The translations under genes and the position numbers were made by a program. 64,000 nt of DNA from Olleya sediminilitoris (GTDB taxonomy: Bacteria; Bacteroidota; Bacteroidia; Flavobacteriales; Flavobacteriaceae): positions 1 to 64,000 of the forward strand of contig NZ_JAEMEF010000013.1 of assembly GCF_016785945.1 (NCBI RefSeq). The letters run 5' to 3'. The notes under the pieces are model-generated. The model was not told where the DNA came from and made no database searches. It saw only the letters and a program-made list of their open reading frames with translations. Every line of letters begins with the position of its first letter. Within the stretch, counting starts at the first letter, position 1. Positions 35,213 to 44,201 of this stretch are shown here, piece after piece.

Positions 35213-35452
35213 CTAATAGTTTGATACATTGTGAATAAAAAAGACTATGGATAATATTACTCCAGAAACTACTAGCTCACTAAGCATTAAATTATCGTTA
35301 CTAGTAGACATGAAAATAAGTCCAGAAAAAGCAATAACAAAAGCAATCACTTTTACAAATAGAGTTGCCTCTTTTGTTGTTGGTTTAGCATATGTAGCTA
35401 GTTTATTTTTTGATTTACTGTTGTTATTTTTTCTAATTACAAAATCGCTCAT
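35213..35452 (-). CDS. Small membrane protein upstream of sbtA
   Basis: The 79-residue protein has a basic N-terminus (IRKNNNSKSKNKLATYAKP) and two transmembrane helices (about 32-48 and 56-74). It is 37 bp upstream of sbtA on the same strand, so it is likely in its transcript. It is not SbtB-like. The role is unknown; a small accessory subunit of the transporter is possible. Confidence 0.7.
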   Translation of the reverse strand: MSDFVIRKNNNSKSKNKLATYAKPTTKEATLFVKVIAFVIAFSGLIFMSTSNDNLMLSELVVSGVILSIVFFIHNVSNY

Positions 35453-35519
35453 AATTTTAAAGTTTTAATTATTTGTGCAAAGATTACAAGTATTATTTAT
35501 TTATTTTTATTTATTTTTA

Positions 35520-35534
35520 TTATGAATTACATAA
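35520..35534. promoter_or_regulatory. LysR-type T-N11-A box
   Basis: TTATGAATTACATAA is a perfect palindrome (TTATG-N5-CATAA) with the T-N11-A form of LysR-type operators. It ends 9 bp before the lysR start, in the 91-bp divergent region with the sbtA transcript. It could serve autoregulation and control of sbtA. Confidence 0.6.
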
Positions 35535-35543
35535 GAAATATTT

Positions 35544-36470
35544 ATGAAGTATACTTTGCATCAACTAGAAATATTCCATAAGGTCAGTGAACTCCAAAGT
35601 GTTACTAAAGCATCAGAGGAATTATTTTTAACGCAACCAGCTGTATCTATCCAGTTAAAAAATTTTCAGGATCAATTTCAAATACCATTATTTGAGGTAG
35701 TTGGAAGAAAAATTTACATTACTGAGTTTGGAGAAGAAATAAAGCTTGCAGCAGAAAAAATCTTAAAAGAAGTGAATGCTATTAATTATAAAGCATTGTC
35801 TTTTCAGGGTGAATTGGCTGGGAAATTTAAAATTGCAATTGTATCTACTGCTAAATATGTGATGCCTTATTTTTTGACTAATTTTATCAATAAGCATAAA
35901 GGTGTCGATTTATTAATGGATGTAACCAATAAAGCTGACGTAGTACGTTCATTAGAAAATAATGAAATTGATTTTGCAATGGTGTCTACAATACCGAAGC
36001 ATTTAAAAATTAATCGTATTCAGTTAATGGACAATAGACTTTACTTAGTAGGAGGTAAGCAATACAAACCAACCGGAAAGAATATTAGTAGAAAAGAATT
36101 TGAGAAACTACCTCTTATTTTTAGAGAGCAAGGATCTGCAACTAGAAATCAAATGGAGTATTTTTTAGTATCCAATAAAATTTCTACTTATAAGAAAATG
36201 GAATTAAAGTCAAATGAAGCTTTAAAACAGGCAATAATTGCAGGGTTGGGTTATTCGATAATGCCATTAATTGGTATTAAAAACGAACTTAAAAATGGCG
36301 ATTTACAGATAATTCCAGTTAAAAAATTACCTATGAAAACGGAATGGAATTTAATATGGTTAAGTTCTAAAAACTTATCTTCAATTGCTAAAAGTTTTAT
36401 TGAAAATATTAATGAAAACAAAGACGAGATTATGAAAATCCACTTCAATTGGTTTGATGATTACCTTTAG
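35544..36470 (+). CDS. LysR-family regulator, CbbR/CmpR-like
   Basis: The 308-residue protein has the N-terminal winged helix-turn-helix (MKYTLHQLEIFHKVSELQSV then LFLTQPAVSIQLKNFQ) and a periplasmic-binding-like effector domain. The start resembles CbbR/CmpR-type regulators (LRQLEIF) that control carbon fixation and bicarbonate transport in autotrophs. Divergence from the sbtA transcript supports a role in its control. The effector is unknown. Confidence 0.88.
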   Translation: MKYTLHQLEIFHKVSELQSVTKASEELFLTQPAVSIQLKNFQDQFQIPLFEVVGRKIYITEFGEEIKLAAEKILKEVNAINYKALSFQGELAGKFKIAIVSTAKYVMPYFLTNFINKHKGVDLLMDVTNKADVVRSLENNEIDFAMVSTIPKHLKINRIQLMDNRLYLVGGKQYKPTGKNISRKEFEKLPLIFREQGSATRNQMEYFLVSNKISTYKKMELKSNEALKQAIIAGLGYSIMPLIGIKNELKNGDLQIIPVKKLPMKTEWNLIWLSSKNLSSIAKSFIENINENKDEIMKIHFNWFDDYL

Positions 36471-36918
36471 TTATTCAAATAATAAGCTTTAAACAAAACA
36501 AAAATGTTTAGTTTGTATTATACTTAAAAGGTTGATCCTTTTTGGGTAATATTTTGAACTTGTCCAATTGTTACATCGTAGGCTCAGGTAAATTTACATT
36601 ATTTTTTTGAGGGTCTGTATTTGATATTTAGATTTTAATGTACTTGGGTAAGTTTTGTTAATTAGAGGGTAAAATGTGTTTGTAAATGTTTGTAACTATA
36701 GACTGTTTGCTTAATTCTTTTTTGTGTGTGATCTCTGCTCTTAATGGTTTGTTTTAAGCCATACTTGTATTTAAACGTTTTATTTATTGGTTTAGTAATC
36801 GTGTTTTAATAAGGATTGTATTGTTTGGTGATACATATTGTGATGTTGTTCTCTTTAGTAAAAATTGGGTACTTAGGCTACTGAAATATACTAGCCTTAA
36901 CGCTATATACTTAAACTT
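36471..36918. other. Gene-free gap before repeat B
   Basis: About 450 bp of GT/AT-rich sequence has many stops in all frames and no recognised RNA or motif. A short weak hairpin (TAAACA / TGTTTA, about 36492-36512) just after lysR may be its terminator. Nothing else is seen. Confidence 0.6.
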
Positions 36919-37345
36919 CTTGGTTTTGTATTTGGGTTAGTTATTACTGACTCTCTATAATCATACTATAAGCATGCTATAAGTGCGTTATAACCATGCT
37001 ATAACCACGCTATAACCTATGTCGAAACATATGTTAACTATTTGTTTTACAGGTGTTTGTGTGAAGATTGGGTTTTGTGGTAAAATAAGTAGGAATTATC
37101 CCATGAAATTGGGATTTAAATGGTATTAATTTTATTATTTGTGTGCAGTTTTAATGCTTGCAAATATAACCAAGATTGCATAGCAATACTTTGATGATTA
37201 GTAGCTAAAGGGAAGCGTAAAAAATTAGCGTTAATAGCTGTTAGTAATAGCCAATTAAAACAAGCTTTTGCAATAGCAAAATAAGGACTAGCTTATGATA
37301 CTAATTATATAAGTGCTTTAGTTAAACATTAGTTAGTTTTTACTT
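36919..37345. repeat. Direct repeat B (~425 bp) right of the sbtA locus
   Basis: It aligns with repeat A in direct orientation. Its right part also matches repeat C (39870-39976): both carry the TTTTGC-AATA-GCAAAA hairpin (37266-37281 here) and, further right, CAGTACTTTGTTGGCA versus TAGTACTTTGTTAGGCA. On the minus strand the repeat is preceded by GGAATAAAAAC, the same 3' end seen for two cassette genes, so its cargo gene may have been lost. Confidence 0.8.
36957..37017. repeat. 11-bp iteron array in repeat B
   Basis: Five 11-bp units in the same order as in repeat A; unit three differs (ATAAGTGCGTT). A sixth partial unit follows. Confidence 0.88.
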
Positions 37346-37448
37346 GTTTTTTACCACAGTACTTTGTTGGCAAATCGTTTTTATTCCAGTATTTTTTTTA
37401 AACAACTATATTATTTTTGTTTATTGTTACCATACTAAATAATTCTAT

Positions 37449-37557
37449 CACTTTGTCGTTTATCCCATCAAAAGTAGGCACTTCAATATTTACTCAAATG
37501 CTTAAATGGTAGAAGCAGTTGAGGATATTTTTTTGATAATACATAAACGACAAAGTG
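37449..37557. repeat. Long imperfect palindrome 3' of the 282-aa gene
   Basis: A perfect 15-bp inverted repeat (CACTTTGTCGTTTAT at 37449-37463 and its complement at 37543-37557), with further inner pairing (CATCAAAA / TTTTGATA), encloses about 80 bp. It is 17 bp from the stop of the minus-strand gene at 37575. Position and folding match the other 3' elements of the array. Confidence 0.85.
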
Positions 37558-37574
37558 TTAGACCTTGTTAACCG

Positions 37575-38423
37575 TTATTTACAAATATCTAAATAAGCGT
37601 ATGCATCATCATAGTTATGATTACCTCTATGTACTGTTTTGAATTCTGTAACAAAAGAAGGTATACCACCAGAAACTTCAAAATTTACTTGAGAAACTTC
37701 ACGTGCTTGATATTTATAATTTCCTCCAAGGGTACGAGAATTTTGATTTATATTATCACAAGTTAAGTATTTGAATGTATAGTTACCAAAAATACTCAAT
37801 TTCCAAGGGATTCTAGAAACCCAATGCCCAAGCCAGTTTTTTTCATAATGTCTAGTTTTACCGCCTACCATTAGAAATACCATTCCCCAAAAATTGAAGC
37901 CATTAACCCAAATTGTAGATTTAATTTTCCAGTTCGGATTATTTTGGTAAGCTTTCCAATTCACTCTTTGATGAATGAACCAACAACAGCTTTTTTTTGC
38001 AGATTCAGGAGTAAGATCAGTTATTTCCTTTGACTTGCTTTCAACCTCAAACATTCCTTTTTTTGTAATTCTTACAATTTTTCCAGAAACCATTACTTCC
38101 TCATCCTCATTAAGTACTGTTTGAACATAAGGGTCTGGATTATATTTTAATTCAGGATCATTTTTTTCAGTGATGCCTTCTTTTTCCTCCATTGAAGCAA
38201 CTTCTCCAGCAATTTTATTTCTTAAAGAGTAAAAACCATTGAAATGATTTTCAAATTTTTGAAAGATTTTTACTTCATTAATCTCTGGGCAATCCTGATT
38301 TGCCTTAGCGATACTCTGTAAAGTACTCATAAAAGATATTGGATCAGGAAATACAAGCATCTTTCCGTTGTATTTAACATTTTGCCCATTTGGATCAAAT
38401 TTTTCTAGTTTTTCATTTTTCAT
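37575..38423 (-). CDS. Cargo gene 1: hypothetical protein
   Basis: The 282-residue protein is soluble and rich in aromatic residues and Asn (NGFNFWGMVFLMVGG, FGNYTFKYLTCDNI). A two-Cys KSCCWFIHQ stretch lies in the middle and the C-terminus is YDDAYAYLDICK. No signal peptide or known domain is recognised. It is the leftmost of five minus-strand genes that each end at a palindromic element. It may be a toxin, effector or stress protein, but nothing in the sequence decides. Confidence 0.7.
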   Translation of the reverse strand: MKNEKLEKFDPNGQNVKYNGKMLVFPDPISFMSTLQSIAKANQDCPEINEVKIFQKFENHFNGFYSLRNKIAGEVASMEEKEGITEKNDPELKYNPDPYVQTVLNEDEEVMVSGKIVRITKKGMFEVESKSKEITDLTPESAKKSCCWFIHQRVNWKAYQNNPNWKIKSTIWVNGFNFWGMVFLMVGGKTRHYEKNWLGHWVSRIPWKLSIFGNYTFKYLTCDNINQNSRTLGGNYKYQAREVSQVNFEVSGGIPSFVTEFKTVHRGNHNYDDAYAYLDICK

Positions 38424-38698
38424 AATATTAGATTTTAAATTTGCTTACTCTATTCACTTTTTAACTTCCGTGTTTAATCTGATTCAAAATTCTATTTAAT
38501 TTCTATAGTTATAAAGAGGTACTTTATTAACTGTTAGTTTAGAATTATTAAATGTAATTCTCAATCGATGAAACAAAATTGGTTTATTTTAAACAAATAG
38601 AATAGAGGTGATTAGCCCAAGTTTTAAGGGCTCTTTAACCTAATATTTTTTAAAAGACTGTTTAGTATTTGTTTTTGGAAATAGCTGTTACTATTTTA
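38424..38698. other. Gene-free stretch between cargo genes 1 and 2
   Basis: About 275 bp without a frame of note. With the repeat next to it, the gap between the genes is 410 bp. It may hold the promoter of cargo gene 1; no clear TAnnTTTG was found. Confidence 0.5.
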
Positions 38699-38833
38699 TA
38701 ACGTATTTGTATATGGTTTGTTTTGTGGTTAACCGAGTAATTTAGCAAATAAATGACAGATAGAAAGTCTGCTAGGACTTTAGTAAGTAGGCTATAACTA
38801 GCAATGAATTATATACATCTTGTGTGTTCGTTT
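38699..38833. repeat. 3' element of cargo gene 2, GNRA-hairpin family
   Basis: The segment 38741-38826 is nearly identical to 44108-44190. It holds an inner hairpin (GAAAGTCT-GCTA-GGACTTTA, 38763-38782) and outer arms (ACGTATTTGTATATGG; GAATTATATACATCTTGT) that pair imperfectly. It lies directly between the stop of cargo gene 2 and the gap. Confidence 0.85.
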
Positions 38834-39709
38834 TTATTCCGATTTATACATATTTCTATAATGTTCAACATGATGAGGGAATTCTTCTTCATAAAATGGG
38901 TAGCCTATTCCCAGAATTGAGATTTCATATCCTTCATCTTTCATTCCAGTAATTGTATTTCCGGCAACTCCTTTTATTTCAAATCCATCTTGTCTAAATA
39001 CTTTTAATTCTGATATCACTTGAGTATCGATAAATTCGAATTCTGGGTCGTCAGTATTTATTACAATATTATTTTTTAAGCAGTATTCTTTAATGAATTG
39101 GTATGGCGTTTCTATTCCGTTGAATTTAATTTGTCCAAATGCAACACCCATTGGTGCATCTGCTTTTTCTAGTTTAGAAGTTCCGATTTCTTTGCCTCCT
39201 AAAACTATATTATAGTTTGTTTTGCAATTGTTTAGTACTTTTTCGTTGTAAAAATCCAAATAATAATTAGAAGCAAGACATTCAAAAGTTTCGTCTTTAA
39301 AAAAGAAAATAAAATGTTTTTTGTCAGAATTGCTAGTTTGAATTTTCTCAATTGGATTCGGTAACTCTTTATTTAATCCGCTTTTAATTTCATAGAATTC
39401 TCCCCAAGGTAATTCGTTGTGGTTTGTTCTATATTGTCCATAAAAATACCCTTCGTCATTACAAGTATTCAGAGAATATTGAGCACAGTTTTTAAATCGG
39501 ATTTTAACTTTGTCTCCTTTCTGGTATTTGTTGAATTGAAAATGATTAAGATAAATATCCATTGTTAAGTCAATTCCGTCTACTTTTAATTCAATTTCGG
39601 GTGAAACTGGGTCAGCGTTCCAATCCTTAGTTAATTGGATATAATCAATTTTTAGAGTTGGAATTCTCTCTGTTTTTTTTGTTCCAAACATTTTATTTAA
39701 CCAACTCAA
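38834..39709 (-). CDS. Cargo gene 2: hypothetical protein
   Basis: The 291-residue soluble protein starts at a TTG (MSWLNKMFGTKK; the next ATG is six codons on). It has two halves: an N-terminal beta-rich region (DLTMDIYLNHFQFNKYQ) and a C-terminal alpha/beta region ending YPFYEEEFPHHVEHYRNMYK. The opening WLNKMFG-type helix is common in small SMI1/SUKH-like and immunity-like proteins, but the family is not settled. It ends at the GNRA-hairpin element. Confidence 0.7.
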   Translation of the reverse strand: MSWLNKMFGTKKTERIPTLKIDYIQLTKDWNADPVSPEIELKVDGIDLTMDIYLNHFQFNKYQKGDKVKIRFKNCAQYSLNTCNDEGYFYGQYRTNHNELPWGEFYEIKSGLNKELPNPIEKIQTSNSDKKHFIFFFKDETFECLASNYYLDFYNEKVLNNCKTNYNIVLGGKEIGTSKLEKADAPMGVAFGQIKFNGIETPYQFIKEYCLKNNIVINTDDPEFEFIDTQVISELKVFRQDGFEIKGVAGNTITGMKDEGYEISILGIGYPFYEEEFPHHVEHYRNMYKSE

Positions 39710-39869
39710 TTTCTTTTGTTTTAGGGTTTCTTAAATGGCGCACAACTAGTTACATATTTACTTTTATTACTAATATCCTGTAAGTTAAACAGGTTATTAA
39801 AACGTGTAAAGTCATGAATTGCGAAGTTAATTATATTTATTACTATATCTGTACGTAGCGATGTGGTTA

Positions 39870-39976
39870 TTAAAATAGGCTTTTGCAATAGCAAAATTAG
39901 GAATAAGATATGCCGATTTTTACAGTACTACTTTAGTAAAGCATTAGTTAGTTTTTACCATAGTACTTTGTTAGGC
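39870..39976. repeat. Repeat C: 3' element of the PHP-ATPase gene
   Basis: It shares with repeat B the TTTTGC-AATA-GCAAAA hairpin (39881-39896), the GCATTAGTTAGTTTTTA run and the TAGTACTTTGTTAGGC end. The last bases GTTAGGC (39970-39976) fit the GTTRRRY core of integron recombination sites and contain the stop codon of the upstream gene on the minus strand. Confidence 0.75.
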
Positions 39977-42943
39977 AATGTTATTTTTAAATCTGTATTT
40001 CTTTTCTCTTGATATAAATGCTGATTTACCACCTTCTACAATATCTGCAACGTGTTCTCTGATTCCCATTGATTTTAATAAATTTTTTTCAGAGTCAATT
40101 TTATTAAATGTATTTTCTAAAGCTCCATTTATATAATCAAATTTATATGGGCTAGATGATTCGGTTTCATTTTGTCCTTTTTGATTAGCAACAATTATAT
40201 TTTCTGAGTCTGAATTCACAACTATATTTGCATTGTGAGTGACTATTATTATTTGCCTTTCTAGTTTTTTGTTTTTTAGGTAATGAACTAAATCAGATGT
40301 TATTGATCTATTATCTAAATTATCTTCAGGTTGATCAATTAGGATTGGTGATTTAGACTTACTTAACCCAATGATTAGCATGAGAATTACGAAACTAGCT
40401 TTTCCTGTTGACATTTCTCCTAATTTATCATTTTTGTAAATTATCTTCCAATAATCATAAAAGTAATCCTCTAATAAAGTCTTAATTGCTTGTTTTTTAG
40501 AAAATCTTTGTAAAATTAAATATTTGTCATCAAGAATATCACAAAAGATATTTTCTACTTCTTTTTTTATTTCGGAAAAATCGGTTTTGTCTGTCGATTT
40601 TTTTAGAGAATCCAAAATAGAATAATTATTGTAAGATGCTTTACGACCATCACTTAATCCTATTATGTTTTTACTAAATTTTTTAAAATTGAATTGTGCA
40701 ATTCCATCTATTTTTAAACCATCTCTTTCTAATTGTTGAGTTCTATTTTCTAATCCAGATATTATTTCTGTATATTCATTATATGATTTTTCATACAATG
40801 AAAAAATAATTCTTTTAGTTGATTCTAAACTTTTTTTCTTCTCAATTATTTTATCATTTAAAGAAGTTATATCAATAAGTAATTTTTTGTCTGTTGATAT
40901 TGAGTTGTTTAAAACTTCAATTTTCTTTTTAATTTCATCATTTTGTTGAAAAGGTTCAAGCTCTTTATTTAATAGATTTTTTTCTTTAGTTAAAGATGTT
41001 AAGTTGGTTTTTAAGACATTATCATTTTTAAATTGTCTTTTTCCAGATTCATCAGTTTCTATTTCGATTTTACTTAAAGAACTTGAAATTAATGTGCTAA
41101 GTTCATTTATAGGAGATAATTCACCTTCGTAATGTTTTTTTATCTCTGTGGTCTTAATATTTTCTATGAACTCAATTTTACTATCTAAAAGATCCTGACT
41201 TAGTTTATTAATTTGACTTAATGTATTCTGTATATAAGTTAAATCTTCTTTAAAATTATTTTGCTTAATATCAAATGCATCTAATTTTACTTGAACTTCT
41301 TTGTATTTTGCTAATTGTTCTTCAGTTAACCCCGATTCTTTATTTAATTTTTCTACTTGTTCTGTATTAGATAAAATATTTTTTTCTAAAACCTCCTTAT
41401 TGGATTTAGTTTTTAATTCTGTTTCTAGTTTTAAAATTTCATCTAAGAATTCAAAATACTTATCAATTAAAGCTTCTCTTTGTTTGTCTTTTTCTTTAAC
41501 GTTTTTAATAAATTGGTCATACTTTAGTTTAGATTCGGAATCTTCATTTATTAAATCTCGAACTAATTTATTTAAAGATTTCCCTTTTTTATTAACTTCA
41601 GGCTCAGCAAGTTTTACTAGATAATTTTGCGGAATATATTTTATATCTGGAATAATAGAGTTTTCACTGAAGTCTCTAAACATTTTTTGACTAATTCCAC
41701 TTTTTGTAGTTATTTCAAAATTAAACTCAGAATCAATTGCTTTAAGATCGTATTTCTCATTACCAGTTTCGTTTCTTAAAATTGAATCTTCAGGTAGTAG
41801 TGTTTTTGCTATTGAGTATAATAATATTGATTTACCAGAAGATTTTCCACCAATTATTACATTAAGATTTGGATTTAAGTGTATTAAGTTTTGGGTAAAA
41901 ATATTGTTTGTAGAATCAAATTTTACACTATTAATAATTACTTTATCTTCTTTGAAATCAGGTTTTTCACTCTGTATTTTAACCCTTTGTTCTGGTTCAT
42001 AACATATTTGTCTTAAACCTTCAAAAGTTAAAGAAGATTTTACCCAAGTAAATTTACTAAATAAAGTACTTTCAGTGTGTGAATCACAACCTACTATACA
42101 AGCTTTTAACGAACCTCTTTGCTTAATGACTTCAGAAACCTCTTTTCTATATATCTCTTCAGTATAGTCAGGTGTCCCTTCAAGTCTTTTACCTAAAAAA
42201 TATTTTACATCTTTTTTGTTTGTAGAGAAGATTGAATGAGAAAGTCCATAAATAGATTTTCTTAACCCGTCTAAAGCACCTCCTTCATTTTCAAATAAGT
42301 CATAATGTTTTTGGATTGCAGAAGCACCATCGTTATTAGAATTACTAACAACGAATAGACAGTTGTCTTTAAAATTAACATTATTGTCTACTATTTTTTT
42401 TAAAGATTTTAAATCTATAATATAATTATCTACACCTTTTTTGTAAAGGGCATTTTCATCGATTATAGAATCGTTTAAGCTTCTGCCATATTCAGTTAAT
42501 CCGTGACGATTCATTTTATGATTATCTTGATTTTCTATATGAGCAAAAAAATCATTTTCTAAATGTTTAACATAATCAGGATTGAATAAACAATGTATGT
42601 TTATTAATCGTGCTCTGTCAGTAGATGGGAGCATTCTTAATTCTACATTTGGAAATAAAAAAATACTTTTAATAAATGTTATTTCATCTTCTGAAAATAG
42701 TTTTGATTTATCATTATTTAATTTATTTTCAATATCATCAACATAGCTTACTGCTTCTAGGTATTTTTCAATTGAGAAATAGTCTGTAATTCCAATGGCA
42801 TTTATCTTATTTTCGTATGCTTTTTTAAAAAATACATAAAAAAAAGTGTCAATAGATGCTGATTTAAATTGGTCGTTTTTATTTGTTCCCTTAGTATGAA
42901 CGTGGAAGTTCCATTTATTCCATTCAGAGCCTTTATTTATCAT
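39971..42943 (-). CDS. Cargo gene 3: PHP-domain/SMC-like ATPase (TrlF-like)
   Basis: The 990-residue protein begins with a PHP-type metal-binding domain (FHVHTKG with His14/His16; CDSHTE with Asp287/His289). An ABC/SMC-like ATPase follows: Walker A GGKSSGKS (365-372), a long coiled coil (about 470-750), a signature-like MSTGKAS, and Walker B ILIDQPEDNLD with Asp870/Glu873. The H-loop is IIVTHNAN (about 903). It looks like the TrlF family. ATPases that carry a nuclease/phosphatase head often serve phage defence. No partner gene is clearly present. It fills a slot of the cassette-like array. Confidence 0.88.
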   Translation of the reverse strand: MINKGSEWNKWNFHVHTKGTNKNDQFKSASIDTFFYVFFKKAYENKINAIGITDYFSIEKYLEAVSYVDDIENKLNNDKSKLFSEDEITFIKSIFLFPNVELRMLPSTDRARLINIHCLFNPDYVKHLENDFFAHIENQDNHKMNRHGLTEYGRSLNDSIIDENALYKKGVDNYIIDLKSLKKIVDNNVNFKDNCLFVVSNSNNDGASAIQKHYDLFENEGGALDGLRKSIYGLSHSIFSTNKKDVKYFLGKRLEGTPDYTEEIYRKEVSEVIKQRGSLKACIVGCDSHTESTLFSKFTWVKSSLTFEGLRQICYEPEQRVKIQSEKPDFKEDKVIINSVKFDSTNNIFTQNLIHLNPNLNVIIGGKSSGKSILLYSIAKTLLPEDSILRNETGNEKYDLKAIDSEFNFEITTKSGISQKMFRDFSENSIIPDIKYIPQNYLVKLAEPEVNKKGKSLNKLVRDLINEDSESKLKYDQFIKNVKEKDKQREALIDKYFEFLDEILKLETELKTKSNKEVLEKNILSNTEQVEKLNKESGLTEEQLAKYKEVQVKLDAFDIKQNNFKEDLTYIQNTLSQINKLSQDLLDSKIEFIENIKTTEIKKHYEGELSPINELSTLISSSLSKIEIETDESGKRQFKNDNVLKTNLTSLTKEKNLLNKELEPFQQNDEIKKKIEVLNNSISTDKKLLIDITSLNDKIIEKKKSLESTKRIIFSLYEKSYNEYTEIISGLENRTQQLERDGLKIDGIAQFNFKKFSKNIIGLSDGRKASYNNYSILDSLKKSTDKTDFSEIKKEVENIFCDILDDKYLILQRFSKKQAIKTLLEDYFYDYWKIIYKNDKLGEMSTGKASFVILMLIIGLSKSKSPILIDQPEDNLDNRSITSDLVHYLKNKKLERQIIIVTHNANIVVNSDSENIIVANQKGQNETESSSPYKFDYINGALENTFNKIDSEKNLLKSMGIREHVADIVEGGKSAFISREKKYRFKNNIA

Positions 42944-42976
42944 TATTTATTTTTTTATAGCAGTTTTTTTAATATT

Positions 42977-43178
42977 GCCTAACGGTCTTGTATATGGCTT
43001 GTAGCGTGTAAAATAGCGATAACTACTGGGTTGAGCACAAGCCAGGTTTTTAAATTTTACTATTTATCTTTTTTGTTGGAAAGTCGTCAAATTTAAAAAC
43101 TTTGCGACTTTCCAAATATGCCTTAACTTCTCTTAAGCAACTAATCAGCTATGAGCTATAAACGTTGTAGCCAGTAGT
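42977..43178. repeat. 3' element of cargo gene 4
   Basis: The plus strand starts GCCTAAC (42977-42983), which fits RYYYAAC. Arms pair imperfectly across ~200 bp, and an 11-bp inner stem (TTGGAAAGTCG at 43076-43086, CGACTTTCCAA at 43105-43115) forms a hairpin. It ends 2 bp from the stop of the minus-strand lipoprotein gene. Confidence 0.8.
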
Positions 43179-43180
43179 TT

Positions 43181-43978
43181 TTATTCCACGTTAAGTACTT
43201 TTGGTTTTTGAAGAATTGATGATATAAATCCATTTATAGTTTCACTTCCGCCACCTAAAGTATTATACACTCCAACAACTCTTGGTGTTATTTTAGTATC
43301 ATTTTCATACATTACTGCTTTTATTGTTCCTAAAGCCAAAATTGCGTTCTGTATTGTAGTACTATTTATTTCACTTGGCATAGGAATCGAAGTTGAAATA
43401 GTTTTTCCACTTATTCCTAAAGTTTGAACAACTAAAGTTCCAGAAATTTTTTCTGATGAAGCTTCTCCACCAATAGCAAATAAATTCCCAAGATTGACTT
43501 CTCCTTTCAAAACTGTAATATTCGCAGTAAGCCTTAAACCAACTCCAACATAAACAGGTACAATCACATCAGCGTCAGAAGTTTCAGTTAGTGAAGCGAT
43601 TGAATATTTGTCAGTCGTTTTGTTTAATTTTACCCCAAAAGACTCTGTGTTAAATTTAATATAATCTAAAATAACAACATATTGATTACCTTTAAAACCT
43701 GTTGTTGCTGTTCCAAAAGTAATTCCGCCAGAGTTTGTTATTTGTCCAACTGCAAGTCTCATAGTTTCGTCAGGAAGAGCATCTAACATTCTCGATTTTA
43801 TACTTCTACTATCATTTTCAACTTCTTTAAGTTTTATTTCTACTGGAAGTGGATCCATTGGATGATATCCATAGTTATTTGCGTTTTTTGGGTCGCCTTG
43901 AGTATTTGTGCTCGGTTGTTTCCAGCTTGCGCAACTCGTTAAGCTAATTGTCAAAATAATTAAAAGCACTTTTTTCAT
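43181..43978 (-). CDS. Cargo gene 4: lipoprotein, unknown
   Basis: The 265-residue protein has a lipoprotein signal (IILTISLTSCASWK, lipobox LTSC). The mature part is beta-rich, with glycine-rich segments (DVIVPVYVGVGLRLTANI, GEVNLGNLFAIGG). It reads like an outer-surface or periplasmic barrel-like protein; the family is unknown. It ends in the GTTTTTATTCC plus-strand motif that is also found at 38828 and 37375. Confidence 0.72.
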   Translation of the reverse strand: MKKVLLIILTISLTSCASWKQPSTNTQGDPKNANNYGYHPMDPLPVEIKLKEVENDSRSIKSRMLDALPDETMRLAVGQITNSGGITFGTATTGFKGNQYVVILDYIKFNTESFGVKLNKTTDKYSIASLTETSDADVIVPVYVGVGLRLTANITVLKGEVNLGNLFAIGGEASSEKISGTLVVQTLGISGKTISTSIPMPSEINSTTIQNAILALGTIKAVMYENDTKITPRVVGVYNTLGGGSETINGFISSILQKPKVLNVE

Positions 43979-44061
43979 ATTAGATTGGTTTTGGTTAGTC
44001 GTAATTATAAAGCTTATATTTTATTCAAACAATACCTACTAATGGGTATTTATCAAATTAT

Positions 44062-44195
44062 TGGCAACGTGTTTGTGTATGATTTCGTTGCGTGTTTAAG
44101 TATTAAAGTTAGCAAATAAATCACAGATAGAAAGTCCGCGAGGACTTTCGTAAGTAGGCTATAACTAGCAATGAATTATACACTGTGTTGGTAAC
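44062..44195. repeat. 3' element of cargo gene 5, GNRA-hairpin family
   Basis: Outer arms (GGCAACGTGTTTGTGTATGA at 44063 and its imperfect complement at 44168-44195) enclose an inner perfect 8-bp stem with a GCGA tetraloop (GAAAGTCC-GCGA-GGACTTTC, 44130-44149). The 44108-44190 core is shared with 38741-38826. It is 6 bp from the stop of the minus-strand gene. Confidence 0.88.
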
Positions 44196-44201
44196 TGTAA
44201 T

